A stretch of 64,000 nucleotides of DNA from Prorocentrum cordatum. Lineage: Eukaryota > Sar > Dinophyceae > Prorocentrales > Prorocentraceae. How positions within the stretch are numbered: position 1 is the first letter of the stretch; every line of letters starts with the position of its first letter. Positions 30,200 to 41,044 of this stretch are shown here, one piece after another. A program made the position numbers and the translations under genes. The stretch covers positions 127,001 to 191,000 of the forward strand of contig CAUYUJ010015291.1 in the NCBI GenBank assembly GCA_963575745.1, written 5' to 3'. Under the pieces are notes generated by a model, which did not search any database, was not told the DNA's origin, and saw only the letters and a list, made by a program, of their open reading frames with translations.

Positions 30200-31075
30200 G
30201 GATTCCAGAGGGGAGGAGGAGGAGAAGGAGGAGGATGAGGACGAGGAGGAGGAGGAGGAGGGATGGAGTGAGGGAGGGAGGGAGGGAGGAAGGGAGGAAG
30301 GGAGGAGGGGAGGACCAGCAGCAGCCAGAGGAGCGGCAGGAAGGGGACGAGGAGGAGGAGGAGGATGACCACGACCAGTTCGATTCGGCTTCGGATTCCG
30401 ATCTGGATCTCGGTCTCACAATGGAGGCCTCACTGTCACTAGCCTGCCGGTTTCCGCCGATTCGACTCTTCCCGACCTGGATGCCGATTTCCGCCGCTCC
30501 GGTTCATCTCGATCGCCGCTGTGACTTCTCGAATCTGTTCTGGGCTCTCCCGGGATCGGCGTTACCCAAGCATGCTGATTCTATGTGTGCGTCGCTCCCC
30601 CAGGGGCAACGCGCGCTCCGAGAACTCTTACAGTACAAGCTCATTGGCGGGTGTTCTCTGGCCGTACCGCTCGGGGACGGGTCTACTTTAATATGGCAGT
30701 ACTATAAGTTCGTGTCGGACTTAGATCGATTCCGACCCTAGAGGGGTGGAGGAGGAGGAGGAATAACAATAAGACTACTACTAATGATAATACTAGTACT
30801 ACTAATACATATGATACTAAGAAGAAGAAGGAGGACTAATAATAATAAGAAGGAGGAGGGGAAGAGGAAGAAAAGGAGAGGGGAAGGAGGAGGAGGGAAG
30901 AGGAGGGAGGAGGAGGAGGAGGAGGAGGAGGAGGGAAGAGGAGAGGATAAGGAGAGGGAAAGAGATGAACTAGGAGGAGGAGGAGAAGGAGGAGTAAAAG
31001 GAGGAGGGGAAGAGGAGGAGGAGGAGGGATGGAGGGAGGGAGGGAAGAGGAGCAGCAGCAGCAGCAGGAGGATCC
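30200..31075 (-). repeat. (AGG)n tracts with unique sequence between
   Basis: AGG-rich 30200-30370 and 30740-31075 (TCC on the minus strand). 30375-30740 is unique, with gattcgg/gattccga phrases and no supported gene. Confidence 0.85.
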
Positions 31076-31109
31076 AAGTTCTCGATTCGGTCCTGGGTTC
31101 TCCTGGAGG

Positions 31110-31202
31110 ATGCGGGACTTCGAGGTCGACCGCGGCGCGCTGCGCGCCCAGCGGCCGCTGGGCGAGGGCGGGCGGCAGACCGTTCGGGTGACGCCAACCT
31201 AG
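31110..31202 (+). CDS. Exon-like terminal segment, unrecognised (30 aa to stop)
   Basis: MRDFEVDRGALRAQRPLGEG continues GRQTVRVTPT to a TAG at 31200-31202; all but a few third positions are G/C. A family A repeat end (gatcctggcgtct) follows within 30 bp. Could be the last exon of a gene or a very small ORF. Confidence 0.3.
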   Translation: MRDFEVDRGALRAQRPLGEGGRQTVRVTPT

Positions 31203-31254
31203 GGCGCCCCTGGCCCAGCCCCGGGATCCTGGCGTCTGAAGGTTTTCGAGCCGG

Positions 31255-31500
31255 GCGTTTTCGAGGAGGAGGAGGAGGAGGAGAAAACAGGAGGAGCAGG
31301 AGGATGAGGGTGAGGGGGAGGAGCAGGAGGAGGAGGAGGAGGAGGAGGAGGAGAGGAGGAGAGAAAGAGAAGAGGAGGGAGGAGGAGGAGGAGGAGGAGA
31401 GAGGAGGAGGAGGAGGAGGAGGAGGAGGAGGAGGAGGAGGAGGAGGAGCAGGCGGAGGAGGAGAAGGAGGAGGAGGAGGAGGAGGAGCAGGAGGATTTTG
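31255..31500 (-). repeat. (TCC)n tract (AGG on +) 3' of LINE copy 3
   Basis: About 245 bp of AGG on the + strand, that is TCC on the coding strand of the minus-strand LINE, lying about 190 bp past its stop. Confidence 0.95.
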
Positions 31501-31692
31501 ACATCCACTACTGCCAAGCCACACTCTCTGGGGGGACGGCGCCTCCCCCCAGAGGAGGGGGCAGGGCTGGGTGGCGCCTCCTGCCACTTTCGCCACCAGC
31601 CCTGCCCCACCGCTGACGTCACGGCAACTGCGGGGGGACTCACGCCGAGACGGCTGCCAGTCCCGCAGTGCCGTGGAAACAGCGGGAAAAAA

Positions 31693-33640
31693 CTAACGCC
31701 ACGGCGCGGGCTCCACACGAAGCTCGGATTTCGACGGATGCCGACCCTTACAAATAGCATTGAAAGTCTCGGTCTTCTTACGCGTCGGTGGCTGACATCG
31801 CTGAACTAAGCCCCGAATATAACCCAGCGAGCCGTAGGAATGACACCTAAGACAGACAGTCAGGAAGGAGCCATCAGAAACGAGCAGCGATATGGCATGG
31901 TGCCCGAGCGCTCTCAGGGATGGGCCGTCCAGCTTCGATTCATTCGAGCAAGAGCCTGGCGGCGGTATCGAGCGTCCTTTGCGCACGATCAAACAGTGCT
32001 GGCAACGCCAGAAAGCAAATCCGAAATACCCCTCGCGCTTCTCCCACGTCCAAGCATGGGGCCGCGAGGGAGGAGCAGGTTTGACGGGAGGGCGCTCCCA
32101 GTAGCAGTCGGTCAAATCCAACGGCGGCCACGCTGGCAGCAGCTTCGCTGCGAGCTTGCAGACCGCCTTGGCTATCTTAATTTGCCATTGCAGCCGGCTC
32201 TCCTCGGCCTCCGACGGACGGGGGTGGAGTCCAGCACCCTGCTTGGCGGCACGATCCGCCAGGTCATTCCCGAGGCGCCTCCAGCGCTCCAGGGAGGATA
32301 TGCCCGCTTCGTGCGGGTCTTTGTGGGCATCGACTTTGACGACCGACTGGACCGACGACACCCCAAGACGATACATCATCATCAGCCCCGCGAACGGGCG
32401 GCGATAGCTCAGCTGCGAACTTTTGTCCCCAGCACAAGCAGAGACCACGTTCAAGCAGTCGCTATAAAAAGTTGACAGGCGAGGCTGCTCCTGCCCAGGA
32501 TGTCGGTCCTCGCCGATCTCGGCGACGGGCCCTTGGCTCGCGTCACTCATGACCTCCACTCCGCCGCGGGCCAGGGCAGCGAATTCGGCACACTGGGAGG
32601 TCTGGAGGAAAGGGGCGTGGATAGGCCCATAGATGTGGCACACCCTGTCACCCGAAGAGTCGACCTTAACGAGCCCATATCCAGCACGCGAGAGCTCGGC
32701 AATCTCATGACGGAAGCAGCTACCGTCAAGGAAGATATCGCCATCAAAGGTGCCACCGTCCTGGGGAGGCTCAACCCATTCACATCTGGCCTGAAATTCA
32801 CAATCCAAAAACTCCCGAGACGGCCGAGGGAAGACGTCTCCAGGATGCGGAAAGACACCCCTGGTGAAAAGCAGAGCAACTTCGGGGTCGGCCAGGTCCG
32901 CGTCAGCGGCTTCATCAATCAAGCTCTGTGAAACGGTCTCCTCTCTCGTGGAGGCGACGGCAGGGCAGCGCCAGAGTCGATGGAAGGTCGAATCGCCAGT
33001 GAAACCGCAGAGCTCGCATCGATCCTCGAGACCGCGGTGCCCGACCTTGATCGCCCGATCGCGAGTCCAGAGCGCTTCGCAAGTCAAGCTCCTGATCGAT
33101 CCACGTTCCTGGGAGGTGACCCGCGACGATCGGAGGCGAGATCGGACGATGTCGAAACACAATCGATCGCAAGACAGGCCCTGCTTAGCCGAAGCCTCAC
33201 GCTCCAGGGCACGCCGACAGGCCTGCTGCAACATTTTCTTCAGCATAGCTGGGGACACGCTCGTCAGCAGGTTCCGCCGCCGCGAACACGGTCTCCCAGC
33301 TGAGTCTCAACTGGTCCCAAGGGATCGTGTAGGGATAGGCACCCGTCTGGAGCGCCCATATTTCTTTGGCGTACCTAACCACGGGGGCCACAGCCCCCAC
33401 CCAAGTCGGGTCATCGTTCAGAAGGAGGGTGGCGGTCAGCGAACGCCCCCCCGCACCAGGTCTCAGAACGCGCCCCGCTTCACGACGGATCTTCGCCAAC
33501 TCGAAGTCCGAAAGCCCATGGATCTCCGCCCCGTAGAGAACCCCAGGCAAAGTCCCAGAGACCCAAATACGCTTACAATACTTACCGAGGCTGCAACTCA
33601 GCTTGACGAACTTCTTTGTAGAAGCTTTCAGGGTGTCCAG
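31693..33640 (-). pseudogene. 5'-truncated LINE with RNase H (minus strand), one frameshift
   Basis: From 33640 down: TLKASTKKFVKLSCSLGKYC, TLPGVLYGAEIHGLSDFEL and RSLTATLLLNDDPTWVGAVA, typical of the RT thumb/connection of non-LTR elements. The frame changes near 33280 (inside gcggcgg) and then stays open to 31693 (521 aa). That frame has a knuckle CELCGFTGDSTFHRLWRC (C-x2-C-x8-H-x4-C, near 33010-32960) and an RNase H domain: DIFLDGSC (~32733), TSQCAEFAAL (~32600), FYSDCLNVV (~32463), LGNDLADRAAK (~32270), giving the D-E-D-D set. It lacks endonuclease and RT catalytic motifs. The RNase H places it in a lineage different from the two other LINEs here. Confidence 0.8.
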
Positions 33641-33725
33641 GAGGAGCAGGAGGAGTAAGAGGAGGAAGAGGAGGAGGAGGAGGCGGAGGAGGAAGAGGAG
33701 GAGGAGGAGGAGCGGAGGAGGTGGG
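33636..33725 (-). repeat. (TCC)n tract (AGG on +) at the truncated 5' edge of LINE copy 3
   Basis: AGG repeats on + end exactly where LINE similarity starts on the minus strand, as at LINE copy 2. Confidence 0.95.
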
Positions 33726-33744
33726 GCGGAAGGGGGCAACTTCA

Positions 33745-34020
33745 CGAGGGCGTCGCGTCGCGTTTTCGTCGCAAACGGCGTGTTCGCTGGATTTCGGGCC
33801 CCGCGACCCTCACAGATCGATCTGGCTAGGGAAATACCGAACACAGGTGGGGTCTAGAGCTTCGGTCGTGATCTTTTACGATGCTGCACTGGCGCCTCAT
33901 TTTTTTCTAGCCGGGCGTTCTCGCTGGTTTCGGGCCCTGGGACCCTCACAGATCGATCCAGAAAATGTCGAACAAAGGTGGGGTCTAGGGTTACGGTCGT
34001 GATTCTTTAAACCATGCTGC
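33745..34020 (+). repeat. Repeat family A, two tandem copies
   Basis: Both copies hold tttcgggccc, gaccctcacagatcgatc, ggtggggtctag and ggtcgtgat (at about 33790-33885 and 33920-34010). Related copies: 43325, 49989, and reverse copies near 34520-34635 and 40490-40585. Confidence 0.85.
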
Positions 34021-34339
34021 ATTTTTTATTGCTCGATCGGATCTCAGGGAAGGTGATCGGCCTGCAGACGGCTCCGGGGAATGGCTTTCGGGTTCCAAGT
34101 TGATCGTGTTTTCGCTCGTTTTCATTGGCTGTCGGCGGCTTTCCAGCCTCGGGGTGCTCTCCATCGGCTGCGCCTCGCGGAGAGGCGTAAAAGGGGGTGC
34201 CAGGATCATCCCAAACGGCCGCCAGAAGCCTAGGCATGACCAGAAGGCCACGGGGCAACGACATGGGGGGATGGGCTCGGGGGCCCCAGGAGCTCCGAAA
34301 TTGCGCGAAGGTCAGACCTCTGACGTTTCTATCGTTCCA

Positions 34340-34790
34340 ATACGGGGTCCCCGCAAGTCCGGATCACTTCCCCATGGGCCGGCTTTGCGTCCCGAGTCCT
34401 TTTGTGACGGTCCCAGGGCCTGGCGAGGGCCCCAAGACTCAAAGAACCACGAAAAAGCCCCGCTTCCCGGCGCGAAAAGTTGCAATCGGGCCGCAAAAGC
34501 ACGACCACAGCCCTACAGCTTATCTTTCCGCGCCATTTCTCGAGCCGGATCGATCTCTGAGGGTCCCTGGGCCCGAAACCAAGCGAAAGCGCCCCACTCG
34601 AACAAAAGTGAGACGCCAGGATCTCAGGGGCCGCCTTGATTTTTTCAATGCGGAGCCCCTGGAAGTCTGGACCACTTCCCCGTGGCCAGCTTTGAGTCCC
34701 GAGTCGTATCTTGACGGTTCTGGGGCCAGGCGAGGGCCCCCAGACGCCGACAATTACGACCAATTTCCGCCGTGATTTTTTCATGGCGTT
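34340..34790 (-). repeat. Families B and A, reverse copies (B-A-B)
   Basis: B reverse at 34340-34450 (tcccagggcctggcgagggc), A reverse at 34520-34635 (gccggatcgatctctgaggg, gagacgccaggatctcaggg), B reverse again at 34650-34780. The order suggests that A and B travel or nest together. Confidence 0.75.
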
Positions 34791-34846
34791 GCTTCTCGGG
34801 CCAGAACTCGGCTCTCCCGCGGCCGTTCGGGACGATCCGGGTACCC

Positions 34847-34898
34847 CGGGCTGCTCTCTTGCAGCTGCGCCTGGCCTCAGCTGCAAGAGAGCAGCCCG
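34847..34898. repeat. Perfect 21-bp inverted repeat with 10-nt loop
   Basis: The arm 34847-34867 (cgggctgctctcttgcagct plus g) pairs fully with 34878-34898. Confidence 0.95.
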
Positions 34899-34959
34899 AG
34901 GCGGGCAGACCGCCGAGAACCCGGAAACTCGTCCGGAAGCCTCGGCCCTTGTCTTGTTC

Positions 34960-35165
34960 AGCGCGTTGGAGGTCTGGGGCCGCTCCTGGCAGCACCCGGG
35001 CCGTGCAGTTCGTCCACGACGCCTGGTCCCCAGGGTGGAGGCCTGCGTGGCTGGGGCGGTGCCGCTCGCTGTACCTGTGCGGCTGGGGCCCGTTGGCGGG
35101 CGCAGGCTTCAGCGCAGAGGCGCGGGGCGCCGACCCCACCGTGTGCGTTTTCACATGCTCGCCTC
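34960..35165 (+). CDS. Exon-like island, unrecognised
   Basis: Reads QFVHDAWSPGWRPAWLGRCR, SLYLCGWGPLAGAGFSAEAR and GADPTVCVFTC with strong third-position G/C. Unique-looking, with repeats A/B upstream. No family recognised. Confidence 0.3.
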
Positions 35166-35229
35166 CAGGGTGCCCTGGGTTTCTTGGGTTTCGATGGTGT
35201 TGCAATGGACAGCGTGACGTTCCCGAGCC

Positions 35230-36280
35230 GAAAATCCATGGACGTCCTGGGGCCTCAGGGTTGGGTCGGGCCCCCACTGCAGCGGGGCTCCCCAGAGTTC
35301 TAGACTCAGACAGCCCTAGGTTCGCCAGGGACGGGTTCTCCCCCCGAAGTCAACCCACACCCATTTTAAAGCACTTATCGGAACCCTTCGGAACTCCTCC
35401 CGGAGCCCTTCGGGGGAGGTTTCCAGAGTGTTTTGGGAAAGTTTCGGTCGTTTCGGGGGGAGACTCATCATGCCACCCAGTCCCTGCCGAGCCCTGGGCT
35501 TTCTAGTTGAATAGACCACGTCCCTGGTACCACGTTTGCATCCTGGATTCATCTAGGATGCAGAAGAGGCAGAAGGCGACAGGGCCCAGCGAAGGCCACC
35601 CGAAGACAGAACTAGCGAAAGATCTTCAGTCGTATTTTTTCTTCCCGATGGCAGCATGCCAAAGGCCGCAAAAAGCCGAACCCTGGAGATCACGACCCCT
35701 TCCGTGGGGGTAGTTTTTTTTTGTCCTGAATCCGTTGTGATGGCCCCCGGGTCCCGAGGACGGGCCTCGGAAGCCAAAGTCGAGGAAAGGCGCCTGATTC
35801 GAAGCATCAGATCGTTGGAGATTTGGGGTCGGGGGCTCGCAGTAGAGGGGGGGGCTGTCCCAAGGTGGGCTCGAAGTCGTGGTCTCTTTGGTGGGGAGCG
35901 AGAAAGTGGGAGGGAGGATCAGCAACGACGACGACGACGACGACGATTCTGTTTACCTCATTGAGGGTGCGTTTACTCAACGGCTTCGCTTGTCGGGGCG
36001 CTCAATATGAAGTGTGAGGGTGAACTTTCTGCTTCCTACTTCGGCGCGTCCGCCCTCCTCGGCCCCGCGCAGTGGCCGCCGCGTGGGTCGTCGTCGGCCG
36101 CTCGCCCGCTTGGCGTCGGCCGCTCGCCGCTCGCCCCTCGAGGGGTCGAGCCGGGCGAGGCCTGGGGCTGGGCCCAGCTCTTTGCTCTCCGCGGCCCTGC
36201 GCCCTCCCGCGCGCCTGTTGGAGGCGTGGCTGGGCCCCCCGATGGGGGGGGTGGCCGCCATCGAAGCACAAACCACTGCA
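35230..36280. other. Repeat-rich stretch without a recognised gene
   Basis: 35690-35850 is shared with 40140-40290 (both run to ggagatttgggg) and looks like a reversed B relative. 35925-35945 is a short (GAC)n. 35975-36035 (cggcttcgcttgtcgggg) recurs at 36820-36880. 36060-36240 is GC-rich with no supported frame. Confidence 0.5.
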
Positions 36281-36284
36281 CAAG

Positions 36285-36680
36285 CATCCTCCTTCGGAGG
36301 TTCGCACAGGTTTCCTGGATCGGCGTTGGGCCCCTCTGGCGGCGCCTGCGGCGCCGGTCGGGGCGAGGCACGACGGTCGGTTTGGGGCTGTTTTCCGCCC
36401 CTGGGGGCCCTCGCCGGGCCCCCAGGGGCCGTCACGTTTGAAGGGCTGGTCCCGGAGAGAGGGCCGAGACCTCCGAGGGTCCACGTTGCGACGGGGGTCT
36501 GGGGAGGATCGGACGGGGCCAGGAGGAGGATCAGTCCGTTCCAGAGGGTTCCCGAACGCTCTCGGAGCGTTCCAGAACGCTCTCAGAAGGCCGCCGCGCC
36601 CGAGACATCCTCCAGCGCCGCCGGATCTCAGAGATTCTCGACTTACCCTCACCCGATGTCATCCTCGCCCTAGCTTCGTC
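36285..36680 (+). repeat. Half copy of the hairpin family, then families B and G
   Basis: 36290-36350 matches only the left arm of the hairpin family (gatcggcgttgggcccc, ctggcggcgcctgcg). 36380-36480 is a B copy (ctgggggccctcgccgggcc). 36540-36680 is family G copy 1 (ttccagaacgctctcag, cccgagacatcctccag), shared with 41695 and more weakly with 44140. Confidence 0.7.
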
Positions 36681-37084
36681 TTCGGACTGGGGAGGCGGGA
36701 CCAGCACAGTCAAGGGAGGAAAAACCACCCCGACCCCGACAATTGGCGTTTACTATACGGCCCTGGGCGTTTACTGAACAGCCCTGCCACGTTCGATGTT
36801 TTCCATGGGTGAGCTTACTGAGCGGCTTCGCTTGTCGGGGTGCTTCTTATGGGGGTGGAGTTTCTGCTCTCCGCAGAAGGGCCTCCGAGAGCTTGCGCTT
36901 CTGCCAATGGTTTTTGCTCCTCCGCGCCAGGAGCCCAGCGAGGAGCGGCGCGGGCAGGCCTTCGCGGGCAACCTCGATCGGTGGGCGGGGAGGGCACCAG
37001 CACTTTGCAGCTGGGCACCGGCCCTGGCCGAGCTGGTGCTGTCTCGGGATGGGCGTGCGCGCCTTCATGCCTACAGTCGGACCG

Positions 37085-38150
37085 AGGTAGAAGATCGAGG
37101 TCGGTTCGAGGAGGGTGCCCTAATGTCCTTCGTGCTTGTGGGCTGTTCTTTTTCCCTACCTAGGCTTTGCCTAGAAGGGTTCTTACTCTCTGGGCTTAAA
37201 GGGGCCGGGCAGTGGGAAGCGCCCCGGGCGGTTCCCCCAGTATCCGCCCCGCGGTTCCCCCAGCTACGTCCCCTTAGCGAGGCTTTGCTTATCTCATCTT
37301 AGCTTAGCCTAGCTTAACTTAGCTTAGTTTAGCGTACCTTAGATTAGCCTAGCCTAGCTGGGCTTAGCTTAGCTTAGCTTCGCCTAGCCTAACTTAGCTT
37401 AGCTCAGCTTAGCTGAGCTTAGCGCAGCGCAGCATTAGCATAGCATAGCATAGCATAGCGTAGCACAGTATAGCATACCATGCCATCGCATAACATAGCA
37501 TAGCGCAGCATAGCATAGCGCAGTATAGCATAGCATAACATAGCATAGCATAGCAAACCATAGTGCAGCATACCATATCATAGCATAGCTTTGCATAGCA
37601 CAGCTCAGCATAGCATAGCATAGCCTAGCATAGCATAGTATAGCGCGGCATGTCATAGCATAGCATAGCATAGCGCAGCATAGCACAGCATAGCATAACA
37701 CAGCGCAGCATATCATAGCATAGCATAGCATAGCGCGGCACAACATGTCATATCATAGCCTAGCATAGCATAGCATAGCGCGGCATATCATAGCATAGTA
37801 TAGCATGGCGCAGCATAGCATAGCATAGCATAGCATCGCATCGCATAGCGCAGCATAGCATAGCATAGCCTAGCGCAGCATAGCGCAGCATAGCGCAACA
37901 TAGCGCAGCATTGCATAGCATAGCATAACATAACATAGCATAGCATAGCATAGCATAGCACAGTAAGGAGGAGGACGGCGTTCACCGTTACTACTAGTAT
38001 TGCTATCCTCGGGGCTCCAACTCCTAGGTAGGGTCGTTCTGGGATAATGCATCCTGGTGGAGGGTACCCTCGAATGCTCTTCATTTTGGCCGGCGGAGGG
38101 CTTCATGTTCTTGAAGGATGCTCTTCTGTCCTGGGTTCGACTCTACAAGG
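37085..38150 (+). repeat. Pentanucleotide array (AGCTT then AGCAT) with a flanking family
   Basis: 37291-37430 is a degenerate agctt/agcct array and 37436-37965 a long tagca array, about 670 bp in all. The neighbouring 37085-37145 and 38020-38150 (gttctggga, ggccggcgga, ttcttgaaggatg) are shared with 41460-41640. The array gives Met-Leu-Cys-Tyr strings in every minus frame; they are not genes. Confidence 0.9.
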
Positions 38151-38239
38151 ACACCCACCTCCGCGCTGTGCACGCCCTCCGGCACTCCTCCTGCCCAAGC
38201 GCTGCGTGTTCTGATCCTGCTCCTGCCGCCCCTCGCGCG

Positions 38240-38445
38240 CTCCTTCTCCTCCTCCTCCTCCTCCTCCTCCTGCTTCTTCTCTCTCGCTCCTCCTCCTGCT
38301 TCTTCTCCTCCTCCCGTTCCTCCTCCTCCTCCTCCTCCTCCTCCTTCTCCAACCCCCGCTCCTCCTCCTGCTCCTCCTCCTCCTCCTGCTCCTGCTCCTC
38401 TTCCTCCTCCTCCTCCTCCTCCTCCTCCCGCTCCTCGCTGCTGCG
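38240..38445 (+). repeat. (TCC)n tract
   Basis: About 200 bp of ctcctc with tctcgctc and tgctcc interruptions. No LINE adjoins it within the window sequence I can read. Confidence 0.9.
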
Positions 38446-38879
38446 ACAGAGACAGTGTACCTTCCTGCCCAAGGACCGGTGCAGGTGTACACCGCATGGG
38501 CTCCCGGAGGGCACCGACTATACATCTGCACCGATCCTGGCCGGGCCGATCCAGGCTTGGGATCTGCGTGTATGCCCTTCTGCCCAAGCCAGGAGGGCGT
38601 ACAAACCGATCGAGGGCGCAGATTGAGCCTGGCCAGTATCGGTGCAGGTGTTGCTGCTGCAACGAAGCATACAGGCCGAACAACCGATGGGCACAGAACG
38701 CCCAAATGAGGGAGCATTTTCATGCAGACATTGACCTGAGGATACACCGCTGCAATGCGTTGGAGAAACAGGAACGCCGAATATACAGGCTTTGTCCTTT
38801 ACAGGAAAGGCCCAAGCGCCCTCCTAGGCGGCTCGCCTACGCCATCCTCCCAGCGTTGGTTCATAGTTGGCGTCCTCCG

Positions 38880-39025
38880 AGGTGGCTCGCCCACGTGGGC
38901 TGGCGGCCAGCGACGGTCTTCGGCTGCCACTCGGCCTGGGCCGCGGGCTGCGCCCGCGCCGCTGGCGCCGAGTTCCGGGACGTGCCGCACTACCAATTCC
39001 TGCTCCTCCCCGAGGCGCTCGGGTG
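38880..39025 (+). CDS. Exon-like island, unrecognised
   Basis: Reads WLAHVGWRPATVFGCHSAWA and then GAEFRDVPHYQFLLLPEALG with strong third-position G/C. An upstream phrase (ggcggctcgcctacg, 38826) is a near duplicate of its start (ggtggctcgcccacg). Confidence 0.3.
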
Positions 39026-39073
39026 TTGCCACCTCCCAGATCTATGACGAGATGCCGGCCTCGCGCAGAGGGT

Positions 39074-39203
39074 GGTAGGGGGAGGGGGATAGCTTCTTAG
39101 AAGCGCCATTGCTTGTCATAAGGCGCGGGGCTTGTCTGTAGATGTAGGGCTCGCGCCTTCTAAGAAGCAGCTTCCTTCTCAGAAGCCGTTTCCCCTCCCC
39201 CAG
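39074..39203. repeat. Foldback element, ~130 bp
   Basis: tagggggaggggga and agcttcttagaagcg on the left pair with cgccttctaagaagc and tcccctccccc on the right, with mismatches. Confidence 0.7.
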
Positions 39204-39439
39204 CCTCATTGTGCTTGCCGCCGAATATGATTTCCTCAGTCCGGGCGTTCTCCTCGATTTCGCCCTCTGGGAGCCCCTTTTGGGGGGGCCCCGGACCATC
39301 AGACTTGCATCCGGGATGAAAGACTACGCCCCCAGGGAAGCGGTGGGGAGAGCTCTGCGGCTGCGGATTGAACAAACCAGATCGGCGAGTCTCAGGGTTC
39401 TGGTGTTGCCACGTTCCCAGTCCTCCAACAATCAGGACG

Positions 39440-40130
39440 AGTTTTTTTGTCGTTTTCGGACTCTGGGGGCCCTCGCTGGGCCCCAGGACCGTCAACAGAA
39501 CGACTGAGGATGACAAGCTGGTCCCCGGGGAAGTTGTCCAGAGCTCCAGGGGCCCCGCGTGAAGAAGATGAGACGTCGGAGGTCAGGGTAAGAGTGATCC
39601 CAGTGACCTTCGCTGCTGGCCCACTGGGCCCCCCCCCGATCGCTGAATGCGATGCGGTAGCAGCGGCCTGCGCGCTTGGGGTTGCCCCGCCCCGCGCCCA
39701 CTCCCCGAATGCCGCGCACCAAATGTCACCCTTGCCTATGTAGGGTCGCTCTCGCGTGTGGTCGAGGCATGCGTCCCTGGCCCAGGTTGCCCCCAGGCCT
39801 CCCAGGCCTCGCATCAGGGGTCTCCCGTTCGCCCCTCGCGAGGGCCCCTCGCGAGAGCCACCCCAGGGGCTGCAGAGTGGCAGGAGGAGGCGGGGAGCAC
39901 CTGTGTGCGCCAGAGAGACCCTGGCATCCACCGATCTGATTTTTTCAATCCGCGGTCCCAGAGGTCATCCCAGACCCCCTCGAGTCATGAGAAAATCACG
40001 ACGGCCCGTCTTTCGCTATTTTCGGCCTTTGGAGGCCCTCGCTGGGCCTCGGGACCGTCCAAAACGACTCACAGGATGAAAAGCTAGTCCCGGGGAATGG
40101 GTCGAGACCTCAGGGGGTATGACGCCGGTG
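39440..40130 (+). repeat. Families B (two copies) and D
   Basis: B copies at 39455-39550 and 40015-40120 (cgctgggccccaggaccgtc; cgctgggcctcgggaccgtc). Family D at 39595-39775 (gatgcggtagcagcggcctg, ggtcgctctcgcgtgtgg), shared with 48650-48990 and 58430-58600. Confidence 0.75.
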
Positions 40131-40489
40131 GTCTGTGGAGGTCATGACCGCTTTCCCAGAGGTAGTTCTTCGTCCTGGATCCACTGTTGATTGTCCCAGG
40201 GCCCAGTAATGGGCCCCAGGGTCTGAAATCGAGGGAAACGCTTGTATTGAAAAAAACATGTCGTCGGAGATTTGGGGACACCTCTGGCTTAAGGAGGGGC
40301 CGCCACGACCGCGCGAAACGCGGTTCGCGATTCCTTATCTTCTCCCCCACAGGGGAGGGGCGGGAGCGGTGCAGCAGCGTAAAGTTCTTCGCGCTTCGCG
40401 AAACGCGAAGTGCGAAGCGAGAAAATACCCTGAGAGCCAGCGCTGCGAATCCATACAACATCGCAGAATACACGACCAGAACACTAGAC

Positions 40490-40585
40490 TCCATCTTTCT
40501 GCTGCATTTTTCGAGCCAGATCAATCTGTGAGGGTCCCAGGGCCCGAAGCTGGGCGACGTCGCCCGCTGTGAGAAACCTGCAGCG
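40490..40585 (-). repeat. Repeat family A, reverse copy
   Basis: tttttcgagccagatcaatc, then tgtgagggtcccagggcccg, ending near agatctcagg: the reverse complement of family A. Confidence 0.75.
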
Positions 40586-40589
40586 CAAA

Positions 40590-40800
40590 GATCTCAGGGG
40601 GTGGCTGCCTCCGTGGCTTCTCCCCGAGGCGTGGCAGTGGAGGTACAGCTTCGCGTGGGCTAGCCTGAAGTTTGGCCCCGGGTTCCGCCGCCTCGCGGGC
40701 GACGAGCTCCTGCGGTTGCTGCCGGGCCGCGGGGTGGCCCTGCGCGAGTACCAGGGCTCGGCGGACTTCGACTCCGCCTCCAGCCGGAGGGCGCCAGCCA
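40590..40800 (+). CDS. Exon-like island, unrecognised (~70 aa)
   Basis: Directly after a reversed family A end (gatctcagg), the frame reads WLPPWLLPEAWQWRYSFAWA, SLKFGPGFRRLAGDELLRLL and GVALREYQGSADFDSAS. Nearly every third base is G/C while positions 1 and 2 are mixed. It is the most convincing of the unidentified islands. No start codon; probably an internal exon. Confidence 0.4.
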
Positions 40801-40851
40801 CCCACAGACCCCCCCGCGTCGTGAAAGACGCTTGGCTGCCTCGATGCGCCC

Positions 40852-41030
40852 GCTTTGAAACGCAACACGTGCCGTGCTCAAAGCGTCCTTGTGAAAGCAC
40901 GCCGCGTGTTGGCTCAGCGTATTGGCCCACGTTTTGGCGAACGTACCGCGTCACACCTCCGTTTTCAGTCTGCGTTCTCAGCTCCGTGTCGACACGCTAC
41001 GTGTTGCGCGTTGCGTATGGGGGCAGCGGA
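40852..41030 (+). repeat. Repeat family H, copy 2
   Basis: Matches 21108-21290, including gctttgaaacgcaacacgtg and the final gcgtatgggggcag. Confidence 0.85.
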
Positions 41031-41044
41031 GGAGAGAAGACCAC

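Noticed and set aside
34847-34898. A transcription terminator
   Set aside because: Perfect hairpin, but intrinsic terminators are bacterial and there is no U tract or adjacent gene.
37291-37965. Telomeric repeat
   Set aside because: The unit AGCAT/AGCTT does not match the TTTAGGG type expected in dinoflagellates, and the array is internal.
37409-38106. Met-Leu-Cys-Tyr-Ala frames
   Set aside because: Pentanucleotide array; a 5-bp unit is open in every minus frame.
39447-40087. Moderate-length frames over repeat families B and D
   Set aside because: The same DNA occurs at several unrelated places on both strands, so the open frames are repeat by-products.
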